Shown in pieces: positions 50,146 to 58,401 of a stretch of 64,000 nucleotides of DNA. The DNA is from USCg-Taylor sp050740455. GTDB lineage: Bacteria > Pseudomonadota > Gammaproteobacteria > JACCXJ01. Location of the stretch: contig JBOIDF010000006.1 of assembly GCA_050740455.1 (NCBI GenBank), forward strand, positions 28,590-92,589. Direction: 5' to 3'. The translations under genes and the position numbers were made by a program. The notes under the pieces are model-generated. The model ran no database searches and was not told the DNA's origin. It saw only the letters and a program-made list of their open reading frames with translations. Within the stretch, counting starts at the first letter, position 1. Each line of letters opens with the position of its first letter.

Positions 50146-51777
50146 ATGGCTAAACGAATTATCACGGTAGCGAAAAAAGACGTGCCGTACATCGCTATGA
50201 TCGGCTGCGGGTACTGGGGACAAAACATCCTGCGAAATCTACACGAGCTTGGAGCGCTCGCCGCGGTCGTCGAACTTGATGAAGACCGTGCGCGGGCGTT
50301 CGCGCAGCGCTTTAGCGTACCGCGCAAGTCGTTTTCGGAAGCGCTGTCGGATGTGGATCTCGCCGGCGTCGCGATCGCCGCTCCAGCCGAGAGCCATGCG
50401 GCGCTCTGCCGCGAAGCGCTCGCTGCCGGCAAACATGTCTTTGTCGAGAAGCCGTTGGCGCTCACGGTCCCGGAAGCGCAAGAACTGCAAACCTTGGCTG
50501 AAAAAGCCGGCCGGATATTGATGGTCGGGCATTTACTGCAATACCATCCAGTATTCAATCGGCTCAAGGATCTGGTCGCGGAAGGGCGGCTGGGGCGTTT
50601 GCAGTACATTTATTCCCACCGTTTGAATCTCGGGAAAGTACGGCGCGAAGAAAATATTCTCTGGAGTTTTGCCCCCCACGATATCTCGATGATCCTGAGT
50701 CTCGTCGGGAGCCATCCCGATTCGGTCTCCGCGGTCGGTAGTTACTATTTGCACAATAAGATCGCCGATGTCACCACCACGCATCTCTCTTTCCCGGGGG
50801 GTGAGCATGCGCATGTCTTCGTCTCGTGGCTGCATCCGTTCAAGGAGCAAAAGCTGGTGGTGGTCGGGGATCATGGCATGGCCGTCTTTAACGATCAGGA
50901 GCCCTGGGAGACGAAGCTCATCGTTTATCCCCATCAAATGGAGTGGAAGAACGGCGTCCCGGTGCCGAAGCGGGCCGAAGGCCTCCCGATCAGTGTCGCG
51001 CCCGATGAGCCCTTAAAGCTCGAATGCTCGCATTTTTTGGACTGTATCGAGGGCCGGGCGAAATGTAGGACCGATGCCGCCGAGGGAGTTGGCGTGCTGC
51101 GGGTTCTCGCCGCGGCGGAACAATCGATGGTCGAACGGCGCCCGATCGAAATTCATGAAATCGCGCCCGCGGCGGCGCATGCAAACTCCGTGGTGATCCA
51201 CGAGACGGCGTTTGTCGACGAACCGAGCACGATCGGCGCGGGCACCAAGATCTGGCATTACAGCCATATCTTGCCGCGCACGGCGATCGGGCGGGAGTGC
51301 GTCATCGGACAGAACGTCATGATCGGCCCGGACGTTACCGTAGGTGATCGCTGCAAGATCCAGAACAACGTGAGCCTCTACAAAGGGGTCATGCTGGAGG
51401 AAGGGGTTTTTTGCGGCCCCTCGTGCGTATTTACCAACGTCAATAACCCGCGCGCGGAGATCGAACGCAAGGACGAGTTTCGTAGCACCTTGGTCCGGCG
51501 GGGGACGACCATCGGCGCCAATGCCACCATCGTCTGTGGAACCACACTCGGCGAGTATTGCTTTATCGCGGCCGGCGCGGTAGTCACCAAGGATGTACCC
51601 GCGTTTGCGCTGGTCGCCGGTGTGCCGGCGCGCCGGATCGGTTGGGTCAGCCATGCCGGGGAGAAGCTAGGCCCGGATCTGATCTGCCCGCGAACGGGAC
51701 GAGCGTATATAGAAACAGCTAAAGACCAACTTGCAGAGATAGGACCCGCCCAGCCGGCGCGGGCGGCAGGCCATTGA
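50146..51777 (+). CDS. Fused nucleotide-sugar 3-dehydrogenase and N-acetyltransferase
   Basis: 543 residues joining two enzymes. Residues 14-345 are a Gfo/Idh/MocA oxidoreductase (IAMIGCGYWGQNILRNLHEL, HVFVEKPLALT, LQYHPVFNRL) like WbpB/WlbA, oxidising UDP-GlcNAcA at C3. Residues 355-530 are a left-handed beta-helix acetyltransferase (GAGTKIWHYSHIL, IGQNVMIGPDVTVGDRCKIQ, FTNVNNPRAEI) like WbpD/WlbB, acetylating the 3-amino group. With the aminotransferase gene next door they cover three successive steps. The UDP-GlcNAc 6-dehydrogenase (WbpA) is not in the window. Confidence 0.88.
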   Translation: MAKRIITVAKKDVPYIAMIGCGYWGQNILRNLHELGALAAVVELDEDRARAFAQRFSVPRKSFSEALSDVDLAGVAIAAPAESHAALCREALAAGKHVFVEKPLALTVPEAQELQTLAEKAGRILMVGHLLQYHPVFNRLKDLVAEGRLGRLQYIYSHRLNLGKVRREENILWSFAPHDISMILSLVGSHPDSVSAVGSYYLHNKIADVTTTHLSFPGGEHAHVFVSWLHPFKEQKLVVVGDHGMAVFNDQEPWETKLIVYPHQMEWKNGVPVPKRAEGLPISVAPDEPLKLECSHFLDCIEGRAKCRTDAAEGVGVLRVLAAAEQSMVERRPIEIHEIAPAAAHANSVVIHETAFVDEPSTIGAGTKIWHYSHILPRTAIGRECVIGQNVMIGPDVTVGDRCKIQNNVSLYKGVMLEEGVFCGPSCVFTNVNNPRAEIERKDEFRSTLVRRGTTIGANATIVCGTTLGEYCFIAAGAVVTKDVPAFALVAGVPARRIGWVSHAGEKLGPDLICPRTGRAYIETAKDQLAEIGPAQPARAAGH

Positions 51778-51806
51778 TTTATTCGACACTAGGACAGCAG
51801 AGCGAG

Positions 51807-52946
51807 ATGACGGTCAATGATCCTATCCCGTTTATCGATCTGCGCGCGCAGCAAGATCGCCTCCAGCCTCAGATCGAACAAGCGATCAAAAAGGTGCTGG
51901 CGCACGGCAGCTATGTCCTCGGCCCCGAGGTGGGAGAGCTCGAACGGGCCTTGGCAGAATTCAGCGGCGCCAAGCACGTCATAACTTGCGCGAGCGGTAC
52001 AGATGCGCTGCTGATGGCACTGATGGCGCTTGGAGTAAGACCGGGTGATGCCGTTTTTATTCCTTCGTTTACGTTTGTCGCGACCGCCGAGGTGGTGGTG
52101 CTTTTGGGAGCCACGCCGGTTTTTGTGGACGTCAATGAAGACGATTTTTTGATCAATATGAGCAGCCTGGAAGCCGCAATTAACGAAGCCAGGAAACGAA
52201 ATGTAAGACCCCGGGTGGTGATCCCGGTTGATCTCTTCGGACAACCGTTAGATTACCGGGAGGTGGACGAGATCGCTCGGGCATTCGACTTACACGTGAT
52301 TGCCGATGCGGCGCAGAGCTTCGGCGGCGCGCGGGCAGGCAGACGGGTTGGAACGCTCGCCCCAATCACCGCAACCAGCTTCTTTCCGGCAAAACCACTC
52401 GGTTGTTACGGTGACGGCGGCGCGCTATTTACCGCTGACGCTGAGATGGCCTCAGTGCTGAGATCTCTGCGCGTGCACGGTCAGGGTAAGGATAGATATG
52501 ATAACGTGCGGGTCGGAATAAATGGCCGTTTAGATACCTTACAAGCGTCAATCCTAATTGAGAAATTGCGAATATTTGCAGACGAGATTGAAGCGCGCCA
52601 ATGCGTCGCTCAACGTTATAACCAAGCCTTAAGTGATATCGTAAAGACACCGGCCGTAGCCGGCAACGCGATCAGCGCCTGGGCGCAGTACGCCCTGCGG
52701 GTAGCACAGCGCGATCAGGTGGTGGCATCGCTAAAAGAAAAACGTGTTCCGACCGCGATCTATTATCCCAAGCCGCTGCATTGCCAGACCGCTTACCTGA
52801 ACTATCCAACCAGCCCGGGCGGTTTGTCGGTATCGGAAAAACTTGCGGGCGAGGTAATGAGCTTGCCTATGCATCCCTATCTTGAACCGAAGGTTCAGGA
52901 TTACATCATTGAGAGCGTGCGTGAGGCCGTGGGGGATTCGGCATGA
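51807..52946 (+). CDS. wbpE: DegT/DnrJ/EryC1/StrS aminotransferase, WbpE-like
   Basis: PLP-dependent sugar aminotransferase, 379 residues from ATG 51807. Motifs: PFIDLRAQQDRL, HVITCASGTDALLMALMALG, PSFTFVATAEVV, VIADAAQSFGGA and the lysine in SFFPAKPLGCYGDGGA. It probably adds the 3-amino group to the keto sugar made by the fused enzyme directly upstream. Its frame overlaps the previous stop if a start at 51774 is used. The last 60 bases are duplicated exactly at 53912-53971. Confidence 0.92.
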   Translation: MTVNDPIPFIDLRAQQDRLQPQIEQAIKKVLAHGSYVLGPEVGELERALAEFSGAKHVITCASGTDALLMALMALGVRPGDAVFIPSFTFVATAEVVVLLGATPVFVDVNEDDFLINMSSLEAAINEARKRNVRPRVVIPVDLFGQPLDYREVDEIARAFDLHVIADAAQSFGGARAGRRVGTLAPITATSFFPAKPLGCYGDGGALFTADAEMASVLRSLRVHGQGKDRYDNVRVGINGRLDTLQASILIEKLRIFADEIEARQCVAQRYNQALSDIVKTPAVAGNAISAWAQYALRVAQRDQVVASLKEKRVPTAIYYPKPLHCQTAYLNYPTSPGGLSVSEKLAGEVMSLPMHPYLEPKVQDYIIESVREAVGDSA

Positions 52947-53028
52947 GCGGTTCGAGATATACTCCCCACCGAGCCAGACGATCCTGGCGGGCAGACAACG
53001 CGGAGTTTTCGGCGATTTTTTTGATCTC

Positions 53029-53328
53029 ATGCGACTAAGCGAAGATCAAATCCGAGTGGTCAAGTTACGTGCGGCCGAGTGTTTCGGGCCGAACGCAGAC
53101 GTGTGGCTGTTTGGCTCCCGGGTCGATGACACTGAGCGGGGCGGGGACATCGACCTTTACATTGAGACGAGCCATCGGTTAGCGGATGCGGCTTGGCGCG
53201 CGCTCCGGTTGAATGGCGTCCTGCAACAGGCCTTTGGGGCCCAACACATCGACATCATCACGCGGGGTTCCGATGAGACCATGAAGGCGATCCACGAGGA
53301 GGCGAAAAAATGGGGCGTTCGCTTGTGA
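53029..53328 (+). CDS. MntA-type nucleotidyltransferase antitoxin
   Basis: 99-residue minimal nucleotidyltransferase: VWLFGSRVDDTERGGDIDLYIE gives the Gly29-Ser30 loop and the Asp40-x-Asp42 metal pair, and the third Asp is in HIDIITRG (Asp75). The pol-beta site is therefore complete. In MntA/HepT systems this protein adds AMP to the HEPN toxin to silence it. It starts 83 bases after the aminotransferase stop and overlaps the HEPN gene by 19 bases. It is inserted between two sugar-pathway genes. Confidence 0.9.
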   Translation: MRLSEDQIRVVKLRAAECFGPNADVWLFGSRVDDTERGGDIDLYIETSHRLADAAWRALRLNGVLQQAFGAQHIDIITRGSDETMKAIHEEAKKWGVRL

Positions 53329-53831
53329 GTGCACGCGATCAGACCTACCGTGAGAGACTCAAGCGGGTGCTGGACCTCACCAAGCGGGAAGCGTATCACC
53401 TGGAACAGGTGACGCAGCGTTTTTTTGCGGGAACCGAAAAGGTGGACAGAGCATGGCTCACGAAGTGCCTGAGTACACCCGAAGGCATTGACCGGCTGGA
53501 ATCCTTCGGTGGCAAGTTTGGCCGCTTGCAGGACACTTTGAGCGACAAGGTGTTGCCTGTTTTCTTGAGGGTAGCTGGCGAGGTTCCGGGCACGGCGGTC
53601 GAAAACATCAACCGGGCCGAGCGCCTGGGAATTATCCCCAATGCTCAGGAATGGCTCGGCGCACGGGGACTACGCAACCAGCTGGTGCATGAATACATCG
53701 ATGACCTTAATGATCTGGCTGCGTCATTGAATGTCGCCAGACGGTTCGCCGCGATACTCATTTCGACCACTCACGCCTTCGATGCCTACGTGGAGCAGAG
53801 GCTAAGTCCCTCGTGGCGTGCGGAAGATTGA
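53310..53831 (+). CDS. HepT-like HEPN toxin (Rx4H RNase)
   Basis: 173 helical residues. The HEPN active motif RNQLVHEY is at residues 122-129, giving Arg122-x4-His127 and the Tyr that is a known adenylylation site two residues after His in this family. It is longer than the usual 110-140 residues owing to the N-terminal extension. A strong ribosome site (GAGGAGG, seven bases) precedes the ATG inside mntA. With the overlapping nucleotidyltransferase it forms a complete toxin-antitoxin pair. RNase activity is inferred from motifs only. Confidence 0.88.
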   Translation: MGRSLVSARDQTYRERLKRVLDLTKREAYHLEQVTQRFFAGTEKVDRAWLTKCLSTPEGIDRLESFGGKFGRLQDTLSDKVLPVFLRVAGEVPGTAVENINRAERLGIIPNAQEWLGARGLRNQLVHEYIDDLNDLAASLNVARRFAAILISTTHAFDAYVEQRLSPSWRAED

Positions 53832-53833
53832 AA

Positions 53834-53998
53834 AACCGCTTACCAAAATTATCCAGCCAGCTCCGATGGCCTGCCAGTATCGGAACGGATTGCGGTGGAG
53901 GTAATGAGCCTATGCATCCCTATCTTGAACCGAAGGTTCAGGATTACATCATTGAGAGCGTGCGTGAGGCCATTGCCAGCACCATTACGGTTAACTAG
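53834..53998 (+). pseudogene. 3' remnant of a second wbpE-like aminotransferase
   Basis: Immediately after the HEPN gene the frame TAYQNYPASSDGLPVSERIA resembles the aminotransferase's TAYLNYPTSPGGLSVSEKLA. The bases from 53912 to 53971 equal 52872-52931 exactly. The upstream part is diverged and a four-base deletion (AGCCTATG for AGCTTGCCTATG) shifts the frame, so it is dead. It marks an allele-exchange or insertion event around the toxin-antitoxin pair. Confidence 0.85.
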
Positions 53999-54035
53999 CA
54001 ATTCCAGTTGATTTTCCGATTGAAGCTCAAATGAA

Positions 54036-55139
54036 ATGAAGATTGCGACCGTAGTCGGCGCGCGGCCTCAGTTTGTGAAAGCAGCGGCTGTCTCACGTGC
54101 CATTCGCGATCGCAATACCAGTGTCGAAGAGAAGCTGATTCACGAGATTATCATTCATACCGGTCAGCACTTCGACAATAACATGTCGCAGATATTCTTC
54201 GATGAAATGGAAATTCCGGCGCCCAACTACAACCTGTGTGTTTCGGGAGGCACGCATGCAGCGATGACTGGCCGCATGTTAGACAGGATCGAATCCGTTC
54301 TTATGGATCTGAGACCGGAATGTGTATTGGTGTACGGAGATACAAACTCTACCTTAGCCGGGGCGCTGGCAGCGATCAAATTACACATACCGATCGCTCA
54401 TGTTGAAGCCGGACTGCGGTCATTCAATATGAGGATGCCGGAAGAAATCAACCGAATCCTAACCGACAGGATCTCAACACTGTTATTTTGTCCGACAAGC
54501 ACGGCGGTTACGAATTTGAAAGGGGAGGGAATAACCAGCGGTGTGCATCTGGTCGGTGATGTGATGTACGATGCGGCGCTACATTATTCCGCCTACGCTA
54601 GAACCCGGAGCAGCATATTGCAGCAATGCGGTGTGATGGACGGGGAGTATGTACTTGCTACGATTCACCGAGCTGAAAACACCAACGACCCAGAGGGAAT
54701 TAAGAGTATTCTTTCGGGCTTCGGCAAAGTATCGGAGCGGATGCCAATCATATTGCCGTTACACCCGCGAACCCGGAAACGAATCAACGAGCTGGACCTT
54801 GGAATAATGCTGCGCGATATCAACGTGATAGACCCGGTGTCGTTTATCGATATGGTACGGCTGGAGCAATCCGCTGCCGTAATAATTACCGATTCGGGTG
54901 GCGTGCAGAAGGAAGCCTACTTTGCCGGCGTACCATGCATTACATTACGTGATGAAACGGAATGGACGGAAACCGCGGACTCCGGGTGGAACGCATTGGT
55001 AGGAACGGATTCGAATAAGCTGATTTGCGCCTTTGAGTCCGCCGTAACCCGGCACCCCTCCCGATCGAATGAGAAGCCGTATGGAGATGGCAAAGCGGCA
55101 AGGAAAATTATTGAGTTGTTACTACAGATTGTCGAATAG
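54036..55139 (+). CDS. UDP-N-acetylglucosamine 2-epimerase family (WecB/WbpI)
   Basis: 367 residues of the non-hydrolysing epimerase fold. Motifs: KIATVVGARPQFVKAAAVSR, HTGQHFDNNMSQIFFDEM, CVLVYGDTNSTLAGALAAI, HVEAGLRSFNMRMPEEINR and ITDSGGVQKEAYFAG. In this pathway setting it likely epimerises C2 of UDP-2,3-diacetamido-glucuronate to the mannuronate form (WbpI), although a plain UDP-GlcNAc epimerase cannot be excluded. It follows the aminotransferase remnant by 37 bases. Confidence 0.92.
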   Translation: MKIATVVGARPQFVKAAAVSRAIRDRNTSVEEKLIHEIIIHTGQHFDNNMSQIFFDEMEIPAPNYNLCVSGGTHAAMTGRMLDRIESVLMDLRPECVLVYGDTNSTLAGALAAIKLHIPIAHVEAGLRSFNMRMPEEINRILTDRISTLLFCPTSTAVTNLKGEGITSGVHLVGDVMYDAALHYSAYARTRSSILQQCGVMDGEYVLATIHRAENTNDPEGIKSILSGFGKVSERMPIILPLHPRTRKRINELDLGIMLRDINVIDPVSFIDMVRLEQSAAVIITDSGGVQKEAYFAGVPCITLRDETEWTETADSGWNALVGTDSNKLICAFESAVTRHPSRSNEKPYGDGKAARKIIELLLQIVE

Positions 55140-55190
55140 AATCGGTAACCAGCGCGTTCAGAGATATATTGGAGCGGCGTTTTAGTAACC

Positions 55191-56702
55191 ATGGCAACAG
55201 CGTTTAATAAGAGGGTTGCGGCAGTCGTCTTCAATAGCGTGAATCACGACACGCGCGTATTAAAGGAAGCCGATAGCCTGGCAAGGGCGGGATACGAGAT
55301 AACTGTCTTCGGCATTCGGGATAGCAATTGCAAGGATGCTCAGACCCTGCGCGACAGCGGCGCGCGCATACAGCGTGTGGATTGGATGATCCAAGCCCGC
55401 ACGGTTTTTTTTGGGCCGATTTTTGGGCTGATATTGTTTGCGTTACTGTTTGCGATCGTCGTAGCGCTCGTGTACGACGAGGCGGTACCGAAAAGCACGG
55501 TAATATCCGGAGGCGTAATTGCGATATTGCTGGGGGGAGTTCCTTTATATCTACGAGCCAACAGGAGACACCGCGCTCTAGCTGGTCTTGAGGGACCGGC
55601 GGCCGGGGAAACAGCTATTGATAGCAGTCTTCGGCAGCAAGCCATGCCGAGCAAAACCCGCGGAATTATAAGCAGATGCTGTGACCTCCTTATTCGTGCG
55701 ATAGCGCCTGTTAAAGCGAACCCGGTAGTCATCGAACTGCGATACATTCTCAAGCGGCTCATTTCAATGGTATGCATGAGCATCGCCGCGAGTAAAGCGG
55801 TCAAAGCGTATCGACCCGAGATCGTCCATTGTCATGATCTAAACACCGTTCCTGTAGGATACGGATATTCAAAGCGCGCCAAATGTAAGTTGGTCTACGA
55901 TAGCCACGAAATCTACGAAGAACAGAGCAGCTTTGGACGTATGACGGGCTTCGTATATAGGCTAATGCAACGATTCTATAGTTCCCGGATTGATGGCTTT
56001 ATCACGATTAACGATAGTATCCGTGATTTTTTAGAAAGCCGCTATCCGGCTCTACCGAAAGCGGTGATTATAAAGAATGCTACGGTCCCATTGGAGGGCG
56101 AAATCGTATACGACGGGAGGCTGCACAAGGTAGCCGGATTAGCGCCTGATACTAAAATCTTGTTATACCAAGGCGGCTTCTCAAGAAGGCGAGGCCTGGA
56201 TATGCTGGTTAGATCAGCAGTACTATTACCAGATTGCTGGTGTCTGGTCATGATGGGTTGGGGCAGCCAAGAACCAGCATTGCGGCAACTCGCACAGGCC
56301 ATCGATCAAGACGGGCGGCATATTCGCTTCGTCGCGCGAGTACCTCACGATGAGCTCGCGTATTGGACTGCTGGTGCGGCCATCGGGGTGATCCCTTATG
56401 AAAAAGTCGGGTTGAATAATTGGTTTTGCACGCCTAACAAGCTTTGGGAATATCCCAACGCCGGCGTTCCGGTGCTGGTAAGTCCATTTCCAGAAATGAC
56501 CAAGGTGGTCCACGAGTACGGGATCGGGTGGTTATTGCAACAACCGCTTTCTCCGGAAAACATTGCAGGGCATATCGCCTCCATCACGGATGAAGATCTA
56601 AAAGAAACCAGAGCAGCGGCTCGCGCGTTTATTCAGAATGATAATTGGCTGGTGTATGAACGGCGTTTGCTAGACCTTTATAAATCTATGGCCGCTTCTT
56701 AA
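55191..56702 (+). CDS. Glycosyltransferase family 4 with internal membrane segments
   Basis: 503 residues. The N-terminal GT-B part (VAAVVFNSVNHDTRVLKEAD) is interrupted by two hydrophobic segments (FGPIFGLILFALLFAIVVAL and VISGGVIAILLGGVPLYL, about residues 74-122). The rest continues RPEIVHCHDLNTVPVGYGYS, YDSHEIYEEQSSF and C-terminal YEKVGLNNWFCTPNKLWEYP. It probably works at the inner membrane on a lipid-linked chain. It follows the epimerase by 51 bases, so it is in the same operon. The insertion of a membrane hairpin inside the GT domain is unusual; the acceptor is unknown. Confidence 0.85.
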   Translation: MATAFNKRVAAVVFNSVNHDTRVLKEADSLARAGYEITVFGIRDSNCKDAQTLRDSGARIQRVDWMIQARTVFFGPIFGLILFALLFAIVVALVYDEAVPKSTVISGGVIAILLGGVPLYLRANRRHRALAGLEGPAAGETAIDSSLRQQAMPSKTRGIISRCCDLLIRAIAPVKANPVVIELRYILKRLISMVCMSIAASKAVKAYRPEIVHCHDLNTVPVGYGYSKRAKCKLVYDSHEIYEEQSSFGRMTGFVYRLMQRFYSSRIDGFITINDSIRDFLESRYPALPKAVIIKNATVPLEGEIVYDGRLHKVAGLAPDTKILLYQGGFSRRRGLDMLVRSAVLLPDCWCLVMMGWGSQEPALRQLAQAIDQDGRHIRFVARVPHDELAYWTAGAAIGVIPYEKVGLNNWFCTPNKLWEYPNAGVPVLVSPFPEMTKVVHEYGIGWLLQQPLSPENIAGHIASITDEDLKETRAAARAFIQNDNWLVYERRLLDLYKSMAAS

Positions 56703-56722
56703 GCCCGCAGGCCAGGTATCGC

Positions 56723-58342
56723 GTGAGCGAGTCTTCTTGGTTGCTATCGACGAACAGGGAAATGGATCCCGTGGCAGGCATGGTTCTCGAAAAATTAATT
56801 TTTGTAACGGGATTCGCGCGTGGAGGCACGAGCTGGGTGCGCGATTGTATCGCCTCGCATCCGGATATAACGCAAATACCCCACGAGATGGTTTTATTCA
56901 GAACGTTGAATAATTACGAAGCTTCGGCATTAGATAATAGGAATCTCGTCTTAGACTTGCGGTCGCAAATTTCCGATGACCTGCGGCAAACAGTGGCTAA
57001 GCTCGACGGTAGCTCGCACTATTTCGTCAACAAGGCGCCGGCTAATGCACCATATCTAGGAAAAGCTGCTCGACTTATTCCCGAGGCCAAATTCATTTTC
57101 GTTGTTCGTGATCCACGTGATGTGCTGATTTCACACCAGCGCGGCAATCAAGAGTGGATGCGTGGTTCCAATAGCACCGTCGAGGGGTGCATGAAAAAGT
57201 GCCGAAAGTATTTTTCGGGCTATTCTGACGCCGCAGAGCTGCCAAGTGTATTACTCGTTAAATATGAGGATCTACACCAGGCTTTTATCGAAACATTGAG
57301 TCACGTGTTCCATTTCATTGGCGTTTACTCTGATGCTGATCTAATCGCCGGCATACTAAATAAGAACAATTTTCTGAACGCAACCGGCCGCCGGACCGAG
57401 GATCGAAATGCGGCGCAACGCAAGGGGGTCATAGGAGACTGGGTTAATCACCTGAGCGCGCCCGATGCGGCTTACTTCAAAGGCGACGATTATTGGTCTG
57501 GTTTCATGCAACGATTTGGTTATGGGTGGGATGTTCCGACCTACGAGCGCATACTGCAGGCGATGAAGACAGCTAGGGTCTATGAGCTAACTGAAACCGA
57601 CATTACCGAGGCGAAGATTTCTAAAGAGAGGCCAAACCTCTTGCTGGTCCACGACATTGACCTGCTTCAAACTCGCGTTGCGCAGGGCAACTTATTGGAA
57701 ACTGCGCGTATCGAAGGGGCGTTGGGAGTTGCCGGTTTATACAACTTTCTGCCTCTTGATGACGCCCGTTACAGCGGTTTACATCCGAAGGAGATCATCC
57801 GCATCATCGATAAGGTGCGAGAACTGTCACCCCGGGCAAGCGTTGGCCTGCATTTTAACGCTGCGGAAAGGTATTTCCCTGCGGATATGGAAGAAGTGCC
57901 AGACGAGCACCCGGACATGATCAAAGCTGTAGCGTATCTTCACGAACAGGTGGATACCTATAAACAGTACGGTATTGAGTTTCGGATCGCGACGGCGCAC
58001 GGTTACGGAAGGCGGAAAAAGAAACCCAACAACCGAGACAGCGCCATCTTTACAGAAACGCTTCGCGAACGGGGAATCCTGCTGTTCGATACGACCGTGC
58101 GTGCGGTTTTAATCGCGGCCGCGAGTCACTACGTTAGTTACACAGACGTTGGCGATGCACTCGGCGTTTGGAACCTGCCGGTTCGCGGGGCCGTAGATAA
58201 TGCAGAAACGTACCGAAGGCTGCCCGGAGGCACGATCATTCACTATCTAGTCCACCCGGCGAACTATGCTGTGAACCGCAAGCTTACCCTGCGTCAGCAG
58301 ATGCGGACGAAGCCCTTGCAGGCGATAAACACGGGTTTTTAG
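56723..58342 (+). CDS. Sulfotransferase-polysaccharide deacetylase fusion, copy 1
   Basis: 539 residues. The N-terminal half is a PAPS-dependent sulfotransferase: phosphosulfate loop VTGFARGGTSWVRD (28-41) and 3'-phosphate motif FVVRDPRDVLISHQRG (126-141). The C-terminal half (about 305-520) looks like a NodB-fold deacetylase: LLVHDIDL, SVGLHFNAAERYF, ATAHGYGRRKKKPNN and HYLVHPANY, placed as successive metal/active-site strands. Start GTG 56723; 20 bases separate it from the glycosyltransferase gene. Both activities would act on surface polysaccharide, but the deacetylase assignment is by motif, not proven. Confidence 0.75.
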   Translation: MSESSWLLSTNREMDPVAGMVLEKLIFVTGFARGGTSWVRDCIASHPDITQIPHEMVLFRTLNNYEASALDNRNLVLDLRSQISDDLRQTVAKLDGSSHYFVNKAPANAPYLGKAARLIPEAKFIFVVRDPRDVLISHQRGNQEWMRGSNSTVEGCMKKCRKYFSGYSDAAELPSVLLVKYEDLHQAFIETLSHVFHFIGVYSDADLIAGILNKNNFLNATGRRTEDRNAAQRKGVIGDWVNHLSAPDAAYFKGDDYWSGFMQRFGYGWDVPTYERILQAMKTARVYELTETDITEAKISKERPNLLLVHDIDLLQTRVAQGNLLETARIEGALGVAGLYNFLPLDDARYSGLHPKEIIRIIDKVRELSPRASVGLHFNAAERYFPADMEEVPDEHPDMIKAVAYLHEQVDTYKQYGIEFRIATAHGYGRRKKKPNNRDSAIFTETLRERGILLFDTTVRAVLIAAASHYVSYTDVGDALGVWNLPVRGAVDNAETYRRLPGGTIIHYLVHPANYAVNRKLTLRQQMRTKPLQAINTGF

Positions 58343-58401
58343 GCGGTCACTGGATAACGAGGGCGACTTGCTAGGTAATAACGCCGGGAACAATACGAGC
58401 T

